From contig CBDBGS010000008.1 of NCBI GenBank assembly GCA_965205385.1, positions 62,001 through 126,000 on the forward strand: DNA of 64,000 bases. Reading direction: 5' to 3'. The DNA is from CATOSP01 sp965205385 (GTDB taxonomy: Bacteria > Chloroflexota > Dehalococcoidia > Lucifugimonadales > UBA3495). The translations under genes and the position numbers were made by a program. The notes under the pieces are model-generated. The model was given only the letters and a program-made list of their open reading frames with translations, did not search any database and was not told the origin of the DNA. Position 1 is the first letter of the stretch. Each line of letters begins with the position of its first letter. Of this stretch, positions 8,524 through 17,322 are shown piece by piece.

Positions 8524-10305
8524 TTACTTGAGTGTGATGGTGTGCAAGGCGGAGAAGTATTCAGCTACGGGGTAAGGCTCCCAGGTAACTATTCTGGGGC
8601 CCACTCCGTAGGGAATATGGATGAATCCAATCCCCATGTGGTAGCCTTCGTCCATTAGCCGCATGTAGAGATTGTTGAAGATTTCCTGCTCGTTGGATTT
8701 GCTTAGCCTGGCCATCGCGCCATCGCCAAGGTCCCAAAGTTCCTGTTGGGAGTGCTTCCAATAACCTATCCCTTGCTTCTTGTTCAGGTAATAGAGGGCC
8801 ATGATTCCTGCGGCATCCAGCCTGGTGTCCTGTCCCCGCCAAAGCACCTGGCCGTCGAAGACGTCTGGATTTGCCACGACTTCCCGCTGCAGCGCCGATG
8901 GGTCGTGCAACCTAACCTCTACTTCCAAACCCAGCTCCCGCCGCCAAAATTCGGCGCCCAACTGGGCCGATTCGGCCATGAACGGATTATACGGGGACTT
9001 ATAACTGTTAACGATGACCGGCCCGAAGCCTTCTCCGCCGGGGTAGCCGGCGTCAGCCAACAATTGCCTCGCCTTTTCCGGGTCAAAGGTTGGAGGGTCC
9101 AATTCCGGGGTATAGCCGATGGTGCTGGGCGTGACCACCCACCAACCCTTGGGTTCCATCATCTCTGGTCCATAAAGTTGGTCCTGCAACACCTTACGGT
9201 CTATGGCGTAGCTCAAGGCCTGACGTACTCTTATGTCTGAGCACGGAATATCGGAACGGAAACACCCTTGTAGTCCAACCTGCCAGGCACGGGCTTCGGG
9301 GCTCATGATCAATCGGCCCCCGCCCGCTTCAATCTGGTCTCGACCGCCGAGGCTGACACGGCCCATGTCCGCCTCTCCAGCGCGAATCGCCGCGATGCGG
9401 GTAGCCTCTTCTTTGGCCAGACGATAATCAATAGTCTGGAATTGGAGTCGCTTGTCATTGGAGAAACCCATGTCGGGTTGGTGATAATAATCGTCGAAGC
9501 GCTCGAATACCATGGATTCACCGGCCCGATGCTCCAACAGTTTCAACAGCCCGGCGGCTACAGGGCTTTCATCGTAGGCTAGGGCCACGGCTTCGTCATG
9601 CATCGCCGCGCGCTTTGGGATGACCTTGGTCAAGGCCTGGCCTCCGGCTCCCTTGGAACCGTAAGTCGCATACTCTGGCATAGGGACATTTGCGGTCAAA
9701 GTCACCTGGTCCTGCCCCGGACCCGCCACTATGCTCTCCATTTTCTTGCCGTATCGCAGCGAAAGGGAGCCTAATGCGTATTCCGGAGCGGTGGGACCCG
9801 CATAGTGATTGAGTGACCAAACGACGTCTTCAACCGTAAGGTCGGACCCATCGTGGAACTTGACGCCTTCCCGTATCGTGAAGATTGTGGACCGCAAGTC
9901 ATCGGATATTTCCCACTGGGTCGCGATGCCCGGGACTACCAGCAGTCTACCGTCAGCAACGTCTGAACCGACCAGGTAGCCATGCAGGTGCCGGTCAGCG
10001 TCTGGACTGGTGCCGCCATAGGTGGAGTCGAAACGTTCCGTGCCGAAACTCCCGGTCATAAATATGACTTTGCCAGCATTAACTTCATCCATCGCCACGG
10101 GCGGGGCGACACTCGCTGGAGCGCTGGTGGCTTGAGATTCCTGTGCTGCGGCGGGCTTGGTGTCGGCAGGAGGGGCTACCTCAGCCGGGGCTGCGGCGTC
10201 CGGTTCAGTAGCTCCCCCGCAAGCTATCGCTATCAGGAGTGCCAGGGCGAACGCGGCGCCTAAACAGAAAACGGTCTTTGCTCTCCGTTTGCCAGAATCC
10301 TGCAT
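8524..10305 (-). CDS. ABC transporter substrate-binding lipoprotein (family 5), system A
   Basis: This 593-residue extracytoplasmic solute-binding protein of the oligopeptide/dipeptide class has an N-terminal hydrophobic stretch ending ALLIAIACGG, so residue Cys29 is the likely lipidation site although the lipobox is not canonical. It is followed by a long Ala/Pro/Glu linker (residues 32-75). The SBP_bac_5 core has WEISDDLRSTIFTIREGVKFHDG, DVVWSLNHY, and VRQALSYAIDRKVL near the second lobe. The ligand cannot be predicted. It is first in a minus-strand operon with DppB and DppC homologues. Palindromes upstream of its start may be operators. Confidence 0.9.
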   Translation of the reverse strand: MQDSGKRRAKTVFCLGAAFALALLIAIACGGATEPDAAAPAEVAPPADTKPAAAQESQATSAPASVAPPVAMDEVNAGKVIFMTGSFGTERFDSTYGGTSPDADRHLHGYLVGSDVADGRLLVVPGIATQWEISDDLRSTIFTIREGVKFHDGSDLTVEDVVWSLNHYAGPTAPEYALGSLSLRYGKKMESIVAGPGQDQVTLTANVPMPEYATYGSKGAGGQALTKVIPKRAAMHDEAVALAYDESPVAAGLLKLLEHRAGESMVFERFDDYYHQPDMGFSNDKRLQFQTIDYRLAKEEATRIAAIRAGEADMGRVSLGGRDQIEAGGGRLIMSPEARAWQVGLQGCFRSDIPCSDIRVRQALSYAIDRKVLQDQLYGPEMMEPKGWWVVTPSTIGYTPELDPPTFDPEKARQLLADAGYPGGEGFGPVIVNSYKSPYNPFMAESAQLGAEFWRRELGLEVEVRLHDPSALQREVVANPDVFDGQVLWRGQDTRLDAAGIMALYYLNKKQGIGYWKHSQQELWDLGDGAMARLSKSNEQEIFNNLYMRLMDEGYHMGIGFIHIPYGVGPRIVTWEPYPVAEYFSALHTITLK

Positions 10306-10403
10306 ATTTACCTTCCTTGTGTAGTTGATGAGAGGTTCCTATTCGGCCAAACGCCACTTGCGCATAGCTCTGCGACCGGTTGAGATGCCTCTGCCCGAAG
10401 TCT

Positions 10404-10415
10404 CTTACCGGTAAG
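10404..10415. promoter_or_regulatory. 12-bp palindrome upstream of system A binding protein
   Basis: CTTACCGGTAAG is a perfect palindrome about 100 bp upstream of the binding-protein start and between divergent genes. It could be a repressor site. No regulator gene is adjacent, so this is a shape-based suggestion only. Confidence 0.3.
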
Positions 10416-10482
10416 CGTTGCCTCTCTCGGCCTAGTCCGGGGAGTATATGCGGGTAATCCTACAGAGTCAAGGAATATAGCG

Positions 10483-10498
10483 ATGGTATACCATGGTA
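10483..10498. promoter_or_regulatory. Overlapping TGGTATACCA / TACCATGGTA palindromes
   Basis: ATGGTATACCAT (10483-10494) overlaps TACCATGGTA (10489-10498), giving three half-sites in alternating orientation. A TGGTATACCA core resembles operators of FadR-type GntR regulators. It sits in the 263-bp divergent gap between the system A binding protein (minus) and a small membrane-protein gene (plus). The rest of the gap is AT-rich and probably holds both promoters. Confidence 0.35.
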
Positions 10499-10568
10499 CT
10501 TAGGGAATTAATAGCCATATTATCATATAATAAATAGTGGATGAACTCTTAACGTAATTCCTAACGAT

Positions 10569-11081
10569 ATGTACACATTTAGGACCATTATCATGCTAGG
10601 AGGACCAAAAATTTTAGAGTATCGTTTAGTGGAGTGGCTGGTTCCGATTATCCGTATTGTGTCTGGATTCGCCGCCGCGATAATGCTCGGTGTGCTTGGC
10701 GACGTGATCGCCAGGGTCTTCAACCTCGCTGTTGGCTTTCCCTGGGACTTCAGCGTGCACCAGAATTTACAGGTTATCGGAATCGGCATCGGCACTGGTG
10801 TCGGCGCCAATTTGGCATGGGTTATTCCGGCTCGCCGCTTGCTGCGTGCGGTTGCTTCTGTACTTGTCGTATTAGCCGCTGGAATCGTCGGGGCGTATAT
10901 CGGCCTCTCATTCGGCCCCGGGTTGGACACTACGTATTGGTGGAGCAGGTACGCAACCGACATAACGGTGCACTTGGGAGGGGCGGCGCTCAGCCTCGCT
11001 GTAGCTACGGCCTTCGGCTTGATCGAAATGCGGCGGACGAGGACCCGTTTTGAGGCGACGGCCCGGCCCTTGAGGCGTTAA
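10569..11081 (+). CDS. Unknown integral membrane protein (about 4 helices)
   Basis: The protein is 170 residues from the ATG at 10569, with four hydrophobic segments: LVPIIRIVSGFAAAIMLGVL, the Gly-rich LQVIGIGIGTGVGANLAWVI, AVASVLVVLAAGIVGAYIGL and HLGGAALSLAVATAFGL. The C-terminal tail is arginine-rich. I do not recognise the family. The start is unclear: no ribosome binding site precedes 10569, while AGGAGG at 10598-10603 would suit an unusual ATT start at 10611. It lies on the opposite strand between the SBP-B-C and D-F parts of importer system A, which makes it look inserted there. Confidence 0.55.
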   Translation: MYTFRTIIMLGGPKILEYRLVEWLVPIIRIVSGFAAAIMLGVLGDVIARVFNLAVGFPWDFSVHQNLQVIGIGIGTGVGANLAWVIPARRLLRAVASVLVVLAAGIVGAYIGLSFGPGLDTTYWWSRYATDITVHLGGAALSLAVATAFGLIEMRRTRTRFEATARPLRR

Positions 11082-11104
11082 GGGTCTAGTTGACCGGACT
11101 GACC

Positions 11105-12097
11105 CTACTCGGAGTAAAGGTGGCAGGAAACGAGATGGCCCGGTTCAGCGGGCCGGAGCTCGGGAGTCTGGGTGGAGCAGCGGTCCATGACGAACGGGCA
11201 CCGAGGGTGGAATGCGCAACCCGAAGGCGGGTTCAGCGGCGAAGGTACTTCCCCGGTCAGCACCAACTCTTCCCGTTCGATATCCGGGTGAGACGGCAAC
11301 GAGGCCGCGATCAACGCCTTGGTGTAGGGGTGCATCGGGTTGGTAAAAAGCTGCCGGGTTGGCGCTTCTTCAACTATCTTCCCCAGGTACATCACACCAA
11401 CGTGGTGGCTCATGTAACGCACGGTCGCCAGGTTGTGGGCAATGAGCAGATAGCTGACCCCGTAACGCTCTTGCAGGTTCCGCAGCAGGTTCATTATCTG
11501 GGCGCGAATCGACACGTCCAATGCCGACACTGGCTCGTCCAGAACTATGACCTGTGGGTTGAGGGACAGGCTCCTCGCGATCGCTATTCTCTGGCGTTGG
11601 CCTCCGCTGAACTCGTGTGGGAAGTAGTCTGCCTGGAAGGAGTGCAGCCCCACGTCCTGTAAAAGGGTCTCCAGGTGCTCCTTGGCTTCACCCTTGGAAA
11701 GGTTGCGGTTGGTGAGCAGGGGCTCCAGGATGATGGACCCCACCCTCATCCTCGGGTTGAGAGAGCTCCAGGGGTCCTGGAAAACGGCTTGCACTGAGGA
11801 GCGGTAGTCCCTGCGTCCATCGGAATCCAAGCCGGCCAGGTCTCGATCGTTAAACTTCACCGCGCCCGATGTAGGCTTCTCAACCATGAGGACAATCTTG
11901 GCGGTGGTAGTCTTCCCGCAACCAGACTCGCCGACCAAGCTGTATGTCTCCCCCCGGCGTATCTTGAAGGAGATTCCGTCGATGGCCTTGACCTGGCCGA
12001 TTGTGCGACGTAGCAGGACTCCCTCGGTAACCGGGAAGTGCTTGGTAACGTCCTGAGCCTCGATGACGAACTCGGTTGCAGTGGCGGTCTGGGTCAT
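11105..12097 (-). CDS. Peptide-type ABC transporter ATPase (DppF/OppF-like), system A
   Basis: This 330-residue cytoplasmic ATPase has Walker A GESGCGKTT, Q-loop region QDPWSSLNPRMRVG, signature FSGGQRQRIAIARSL, Walker B VIVLDEPVSALD and the H-loop IAHNL. The C-terminal oligopeptide-transporter extension includes the cysteine-containing GCAFHPRCPF. Its ATG at 12097 overlaps the upstream D gene by 4 nt (ATGA), with GGAGG 6 nt before it, so the two ATPases are translationally coupled. The longer upstream frame is therefore not used. It probably serves the permeases at 6.6-8.4 kb. Confidence 0.92.
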   Translation of the reverse strand: MTQTATATEFVIEAQDVTKHFPVTEGVLLRRTIGQVKAIDGISFKIRRGETYSLVGESGCGKTTTAKIVLMVEKPTSGAVKFNDRDLAGLDSDGRRDYRSSVQAVFQDPWSSLNPRMRVGSIILEPLLTNRNLSKGEAKEHLETLLQDVGLHSFQADYFPHEFSGGQRQRIAIARSLSLNPQVIVLDEPVSALDVSIRAQIMNLLRNLQERYGVSYLLIAHNLATVRYMSHHVGVMYLGKIVEEAPTRQLFTNPMHPYTKALIAASLPSHPDIEREELVLTGEVPSPLNPPSGCAFHPRCPFVMDRCSTQTPELRPAEPGHLVSCHLYSE

Positions 12098-13065
12098 TCC
12101 AGCCTCCAGCATGTGGCGTAATGGTTGTTGCCGACGGTAATAGCCTCCGGGACTTCCTCGTGGCATCGGTCGAAGACGTAGGGACACCGTGCGGCGAAGG
12201 TGCAGCCCGCAGGCAGTTGGTCTAGGGCGGGGGGTTGACCTTCGATGGAATAGAGGGTGTCCACTTCTTCATCCACGTTTGGCACAGAGCGTATCAGCGC
12301 CTCAGTATAGGGATGGGACGGGTTGTTAAAGAGGTCGCGCACGTCGGCGCTCTCGGCGACCCGTCCGGCGTACATCACCGCAACCCGGTCGCACATCTTG
12401 GCAACTATGCCGAAGTCGTGTGTGATGAAGATGATAGAGAGGCCCGTCTCGGCCTGTAGGTCCTTGAGAAGTTGCAGGTACTGCAACTGAATGGTGGCGT
12501 CCAGAGACGTAGTAGCTTCATCGGCGATCAAGACTTTTGGCGCTCCGGCTATGGCTATCGCACCGACAACTCTCTGGCGCATTCCGCCGCTCATCTGATG
12601 GGGGAAGTTGCTGATGCGGGTCTCCGGAGAGGCGATATTCACTCTGCCCAAGGCGTTTATTGCGCGGTCGCGCAACCCGCCCAGGTTTGGCATCTTGGTC
12701 AGGCGCAGGGTTTCCACGAGTTGACTGCCGATGGTGAAGACTGGGTTCAGCGAGGTCATGGGGTCCTGCAATATCATACATATCTCGCGGCCCCGGATAT
12801 CCTGCATCTCCGCTTGGGTCTTCTCCAGCAGGTTTACACCGTCCAGAAGGACCTCGCCTCCGACGATGCGCCCCGCTGGCCGGGGAACCAGCCCCATGAT
12901 GGAGAGAGCGGTCATGCTCTTACCGCACCCGGACTCCCCAACGATACCCAGAGTCTCGCCGGGGCCGAGGGTGAAACTCACCCCGTCCACCGCCTTCACC
13001 ACGCCGGTGCGGGTGTAGAAATAGGTCTTCAGGTCTTTGACTTCGAGGACGGGAGCCTGTTCCAA
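12094..13065 (-). CDS. Peptide-type ABC transporter ATPase (DppD/OppD-like), system A
   Basis: This 323-residue ATPase has Walker A GESGCGKSM, QDPMTSLNPVFTIG, signature SGGMRQRVVGAIAIA, Walker B VLIADEATTSLD and the H-loop ITHDF. Walker B reads EATTSLD instead of the usual EPTTSLD found in its system B paralogue, a mild substitution. The C-terminal DQLPAGCTFAARCPY motif is the oligopeptide-type extension, whose cysteines can bind iron-sulfur in relatives. It is coupled to the F-type ATPase downstream. Confidence 0.92.
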   Translation of the reverse strand: MEQAPVLEVKDLKTYFYTRTGVVKAVDGVSFTLGPGETLGIVGESGCGKSMTALSIMGLVPRPAGRIVGGEVLLDGVNLLEKTQAEMQDIRGREICMILQDPMTSLNPVFTIGSQLVETLRLTKMPNLGGLRDRAINALGRVNIASPETRISNFPHQMSGGMRQRVVGAIAIAGAPKVLIADEATTSLDATIQLQYLQLLKDLQAETGLSIIFITHDFGIVAKMCDRVAVMYAGRVAESADVRDLFNNPSHPYTEALIRSVPNVDEEVDTLYSIEGQPPALDQLPAGCTFAARCPYVFDRCHEEVPEAITVGNNHYATCWRLE

Positions 13066-13204
13066 GATTATCGTCCTTACTCGAGATTAGAGGCCCATTA
13101 AACTCGGGGTCTAAAATGCCTCTCTACCGGTCTTCGGAGACACAATACGCCACAATCGCCACTTTCAATGGGTGAGAATAAGCCTTTGCATGGAGGACTC
13201 TTGG

Positions 13205-14221
13205 TCAACCGGATTTAGCGGTGGGTACCTCCGAGTAAAGGTGGCATGACACCCGGTGGCCCTCATGTACGATGCGATATTCGGGCACTTGCGTAGCGCA
13301 ATGGTCCATGACGAAGGGGCAACGCGGATGGAACGTGCAGCCATTGGGAGGATTTAAGGGGGAGGGAACTTCTCCCGTCAACACAATTTCTTCGCGGGTC
13401 CGGCGAGGATGGGCAGGCAGGGACGCGGAGATCAGCGCTTTGGTGTAAGGGTGCATCGGGTTGGTGAAAAGCTCGGCTGGCGCAGCTTCCTCTACGATCT
13501 TCCCAAGGTACATGACGCCTACCTGATGGCTCATGTATCTGACCGTGGCCAGGTTGTGGGCGATTAGCAGATAGCTCAATTGGTAGGTTTCCTGCAACTC
13601 CTTGAGCAGATTCAAGATCTGAGCCCGTATGGACACGTCCAGGGCCGACACCGGCTCGTCTAATACGATCAGCTTAGGGCGGGTCGAAAGCGCGCGAGCA
13701 ATGGCTATGCGCTGGCGCTGCCCGCCGCTGAACTCATGAGGGTAACGCTGGGCGTGGAAGGAATGGAGCCCAACGACCTCCAGCAACTCGGCCACATGGG
13801 TCCTCACCTCTCGTCTTGTCAACCGATTGTGCGTGATCAACGGCTCGGAGATGATCGAGTCCACGCGCATCCTGGGATTCAATGAACTCCAGGGGTCTTG
13901 GAAAACAGCCTGGACCGAAGCCCTGAAAGACCTTTTTTCTTGCCCGTTAAATTGGCCCATGGCCTTCCCCTGGAAATGGACTTGACCTTCTGACGGCGGT
14001 TCAGCCATCAGGATCATTCGCGACGTCGTAGTCTTCCCGCAACCCGACTCTCCAACCAGGCTGTAGGTCTGGCCCTCTGGAATAGTGAAGGATATGCCGT
14101 CCACGGCCTTGACCACTCCGACCGTCCGCCGGAGGACTACACCCTTGGTCACAGGGTAATGTTGCCTCAAGCCTACGGCTTCGATCAGGGCGTTCCCATT
14201 GTCCGTCGCGTTATCCCTCAT
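13205..14221 (-). CDS. Peptide-type ABC transporter ATPase (DppF/OppF-like), system B
   Basis: This 338-residue ATPase is closely related to the F subunit of system A. It has Walker A GESGCGKTT, QDPWSSLNPRMRVDS, signature FSGGQRQRIAIARAL, Walker B LIVLDEPVSALD and GCTFHPRCPF in the C-terminal extension. The ATG at 14221 is chosen because GGAGG lies 7 nt upstream. It overlaps the end of the D gene by 11 nt. It is the last gene of a complete SBP-B-C-D-F operon. The long upstream extension of the frame reads into the D gene and is not credible. Confidence 0.92.
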   Translation of the reverse strand: MRDNATDNGNALIEAVGLRQHYPVTKGVVLRRTVGVVKAVDGISFTIPEGQTYSLVGESGCGKTTTSRMILMAEPPSEGQVHFQGKAMGQFNGQEKRSFRASVQAVFQDPWSSLNPRMRVDSIISEPLITHNRLTRREVRTHVAELLEVVGLHSFHAQRYPHEFSGGQRQRIAIARALSTRPKLIVLDEPVSALDVSIRAQILNLLKELQETYQLSYLLIAHNLATVRYMSHQVGVMYLGKIVEEAAPAELFTNPMHPYTKALISASLPAHPRRTREEIVLTGEVPSPLNPPNGCTFHPRCPFVMDHCATQVPEYRIVHEGHRVSCHLYSEVPTAKSG

Positions 14222-15188
14222 CTGCATGCCTCCAGCAGAGTGCCGTGTGCCCGGAGTCGATGACGAACTCTGGGGGGAATTCCTTGCATTTATCGAACGC
14301 GTAAGGACATCTGGGAGCGAATGCACATCCATCCGGAAGGTCGTCGAGGGTTGGTGGCTGCCCTTCGATCGAGGGTAGAAAGTCTAGGTCTAAATCTATG
14401 TCGGGCACTGATTGTAGCAGGGCTTCGGAATAAGGATGTGCCGGATTATCGAACAGGCTCTCTACCCCGGCTTGCTCCACCATTTTCCCAGCGTACATCA
14501 CCGCCACCCGGTCACACATCCTAGCGACGATGCCAAAATCGTGGGTGATGAAGATGATGGCGGTGCCAGTCTCGGCCTGGATGTCCTTGAGCAATCTCAA
14601 GTATTGGAGCTGAATCGTAGCGTCCAAAGAGGTGGTCGGTTCGTCTGCAATGAGTATGTTGGGCGAACGGGCCATAGCGATGGCTCCTACTACCCGTTGG
14701 CGCATTCCACCGCTCATCTGGTGGGGAAAGTTGTCCAAGCGGGTCTCCGCCGCGGGAATACGGACGCTGGCCAACAGATCGATCGCCTTTTGACGGAGCG
14801 ATCGCTTCGGTTCGTGGGATTCCATCCGCAAGCTCTCGATCAACTGGTTGCCCACACTGAATACGGGGTTCAAAGAGGTCAATGGGTCCTGCATGACCAT
14901 GCAGATCCCTCCACCCCTGATTTCGCGCATCTCCGCGGAAGTCTTTTCTAGAAGGCTTTCCCCCTTGTAGATGATGTCTCCACCCACGATCCGCCCGGCC
15001 GGCTTGGGGACCAAGCCCAAAATGGACCAAGCGGTCATGCTCTTGCCGGACCCGGACTCTCCAACTATGCCAAGCGTTTCACCCTGTCCCAACTCGAAGC
15101 TGATACCATCCACGGCCTTGACGATCCCCGTGCTGGTGTAGAAGTAAGTCCGAAGGTCCACAACTTTCAATATTGGGTCGTTGGGCAA
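14211..15188 (-). CDS. Peptide-type ABC transporter ATPase (DppD/OppD-like), system B
   Basis: This 325-residue ATPase has Walker A GESGSGKSM, QDPLTSLNPVFSVG, signature SGGMRQRVVGAIAMA, Walker B ILIADEPTTSLD, the H-loop ITHDF and the C-terminal DDLPDGCAFAPRCPY. It follows the DppC-like gene after 20 bp and overlaps the F gene. Its high similarity to the D subunit of system A points to duplication of the D-F pair. Confidence 0.92.
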   Translation of the reverse strand: MPNDPILKVVDLRTYFYTSTGIVKAVDGISFELGQGETLGIVGESGSGKSMTAWSILGLVPKPAGRIVGGDIIYKGESLLEKTSAEMREIRGGGICMVMQDPLTSLNPVFSVGNQLIESLRMESHEPKRSLRQKAIDLLASVRIPAAETRLDNFPHQMSGGMRQRVVGAIAMARSPNILIADEPTTSLDATIQLQYLRLLKDIQAETGTAIIFITHDFGIVARMCDRVAVMYAGKMVEQAGVESLFDNPAHPYSEALLQSVPDIDLDLDFLPSIEGQPPTLDDLPDGCAFAPRCPYAFDKCKEFPPEFVIDSGHTALCWRHADEG

Positions 15189-15208
15189 AGAACAATCCCT
15201 CCAGACTG

Positions 15209-16102
15209 CTAGCGGGCACGCCTAAGCTTGGGGTCGAGGTAGTCCCGAAGCCAGTCACCTAAGAAATTGAAAGCCATCACGACAATGGTGATAGCGATCC
15301 CTGGGAAGAGCGCTAGCCACCACCCGCCAATCAGGTGTGCCCGTCCTTCAGCGACCATTATCCCCCAGGCTGGTTCACCGGGCTTGAGGCCCATGCCGAG
15401 GAAACTCAACGATGCCTCCAGCAGGATCACTTGACCGATGCTCAGGCTGGTCAGCACCATTAACGTATTGATAGTGTTGGGGAAGAGATGCCTCCATACG
15501 ATCAAAGAGGGGGAAACCCCCGTGATCCGGGCCAAAATCACGAAGTCGCGCTCCCGCGTAGATAAGACTTCGCCCCGGATCATGCGGGCGAATCTGGCCC
15601 AAGACGTGGCAGTCACCGCTATCACCACCGTCCAGATCCCGGTACCCAGCAAGGTGACGATCAGAAGGGCCACCAACAGGGAGGGGAAACCCATTACCGC
15701 GTCGGTGATTCGCATCAGGATAGAATCCGCCCACCTTCCGGCGTAGCCGGAAACCAATCCAATAACGGTGCCCACTACGATGGCCACCCCGATGGCCGGA
15801 GCAGTAACTCGCAGGGTCGTCCGGGCGCCGTGGATCAGCCGACTCAAGTAATCCTTCCCCAACTTGTCCGTGCCCAGGGGATGAGACCAGTCTTGGAAGG
15901 GCGGGATGATATTCTGCCCTCCTATTTTGATGTCGTTCTTGGTTGGGCTATAGGGGGCCAGAAGGTCTGCCCCGAAGGCTAACACCACCAGGGCCGCAAG
16001 AATCACGATCGGCACCCAAGGCAACTTGGCTTCTCGAATACGTCGGCGCGCGCTTCTAACGCCGCTATGTTCCGCCAGTATGGCTGTATCGGCAGTGGCC
16101 AC
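15209..16102 (-). CDS. Peptide-type ABC transporter permease (DppC/OppC-like), system B
   Basis: This 297-residue inner-membrane permease has an N-terminal helix (WVPIVILAALVVLAFGADLL), the domain-opening motif LGTDKLGKDYLSRLIHGART, EAA loop STRERDFVILARITGVSPS and C-terminal LSFLGMGLKPGEPAWG. The order and motifs are those of DppC. It starts 21 bp after the DppB-like gene and 20 bp before the D ATPase, so it is firmly within the operon. Confidence 0.92.
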   Translation of the reverse strand: MATADTAILAEHSGVRSARRRIREAKLPWVPIVILAALVVLAFGADLLAPYSPTKNDIKIGGQNIIPPFQDWSHPLGTDKLGKDYLSRLIHGARTTLRVTAPAIGVAIVVGTVIGLVSGYAGRWADSILMRITDAVMGFPSLLVALLIVTLLGTGIWTVVIAVTATSWARFARMIRGEVLSTRERDFVILARITGVSPSLIVWRHLFPNTINTLMVLTSLSIGQVILLEASLSFLGMGLKPGEPAWGIMVAEGRAHLIGGWWLALFPGIAITIVVMAFNFLGDWLRDYLDPKLRRAR

Positions 16103-16123
16103 GAGTCACCTACTTTCTGGCAA

Positions 16124-17089
16124 TCAATTTACCCGAATCCGTGGGTCGGCATAACCGTAGAGAATGTCCACGACCATTGCGCAAATCACGTAAGCTGCCC
16201 CGGACATCAGGATCGCGCCCTCCGCCATCGGATAGTCCCGGGAGGTTACTGCTTGTAGCAGCAGCAGCCCAACACCAGGCCAGGCGAAGACCACCTCCAC
16301 AACGACCGAGCCGTTTAGAAGCCCCGCCAAGGTGATCCCACCGAATGTCAGGACCGGTATGAATGCGTTCCTGGCAGCGTGTTTCCAAACTACAACACGG
16401 TCGTGGAGACCTTTGACTTGGGCAAACTTTACGTAATCGGTGTCCAATACCTCCAACATGGCGGAGCGAGACAGGCGCATAATGGCTGCCGCAACCGAGG
16501 TGGCCAAGACAAATGCCGGCAGAATCAGGTGATAGAGCATGTCCGGCACCTGGGGCAGGGTAGGGAACCAGCCCACAACTTCTCCGCGGCCAAAAGTTGG
16601 GAATAATTTGACCTGAGCCCCGAGAAACAGGATCAACATGATGGCGATCCAAAACTGAGGAGCCGCCATGCCAAAAATCGCGAAGGCCTTCCAGAATTTA
16701 TCAAATATGGAATCGCGTTTGACGGCAGACAGGATTCCCAACGGCACACCTATTACGGTAGCCACGATTAGACCCGCGACGGCTAGGTGTATCGTGGCTG
16801 GCAAACGTTCAAGCAGCAGGTTCTTGACGGGCTGCCTGATGACAAAGGAGTCGCCGAAGTCCAGTCGGAGGGCGTGGCCAAGGAAATCCAAGTATTGAAT
16901 GATGAATGGCCGGTCCAGGCCCATCGCCTTTTTCTGCTCTTCATAGACCTTCTGGTCGTGGTCCTCCGAAATCGGAATGAGGAAACTCGTGACGTCACCG
17001 GTTAGGAAAACGCTGCCGAAGACGACGAAGCTCAACACGATCAGGGTTACGATCCCTTCGCCGAGGCGTCTTATAATGTATGCCCACAT
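16124..17089 (-). CDS. Peptide-type ABC transporter permease (DppB/OppB-like), system B
   Basis: This 321-residue six-helix permease has the DppB opening YIIRRLGEGIVTLIVLSFVV, a long first extracytoplasmic loop with GLDRPFIIQYLDFLGHAL, EAA loop DTDYVKFAQVKGLHDRVVVW, and VVEVVFAWPGVG plus VDILYGYADPRIRVN at the end. An insertion before the fourth helix (ptFGRGEVVGWFPTLPQVPD) makes it slightly longer than its system A paralogue. It is separated from its binding-protein gene by a gap with a perfect stem-loop. Confidence 0.92.
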   Translation of the reverse strand: MWAYIIRRLGEGIVTLIVLSFVVFGSVFLTGDVTSFLIPISEDHDQKVYEEQKKAMGLDRPFIIQYLDFLGHALRLDFGDSFVIRQPVKNLLLERLPATIHLAVAGLIVATVIGVPLGILSAVKRDSIFDKFWKAFAIFGMAAPQFWIAIMLILFLGAQVKLFPTFGRGEVVGWFPTLPQVPDMLYHLILPAFVLATSVAAAIMRLSRSAMLEVLDTDYVKFAQVKGLHDRVVVWKHAARNAFIPVLTFGGITLAGLLNGSVVVEVVFAWPGVGLLLLQAVTSRDYPMAEGAILMSGAAYVICAMVVDILYGYADPRIRVN

Positions 17090-17263
17090 ATCTCTTCTGG
17101 CTCCACCAAGATCGCGGCCTGAACATTTAGAAATGCCTTACTACCATCTTAACCGGCCTTCGGGGACAAGCGGGGGAGGGTTTCATATCGTAGGCACGTT
17201 CAGATTCGAGGGGCAAGCTAAGTGAGACACAGGGTAATCATAGTTTCCGTCCAAGGGGAAGGC

Positions 17264-17298
17264 GATAGGGGAGAAAGGCGACAGCCCGCTCCCCTATC
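17264..17298 (-). other. Stem-loop between binding-protein and permease genes, system B
   Basis: A 10-bp perfect inverted repeat (GATAGGGGAG / CTCCCCTATC) encloses a 15-nt loop, 25 bp after the binding-protein stop. The equivalent gap in system A also has a stem-loop of different sequence, which suggests a conserved role in uneven expression of binding protein versus permeases. Confidence 0.5.
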
Positions 17299-17322
17299 TA
17301 CCGCAGATAGCAACCCTGGGGG

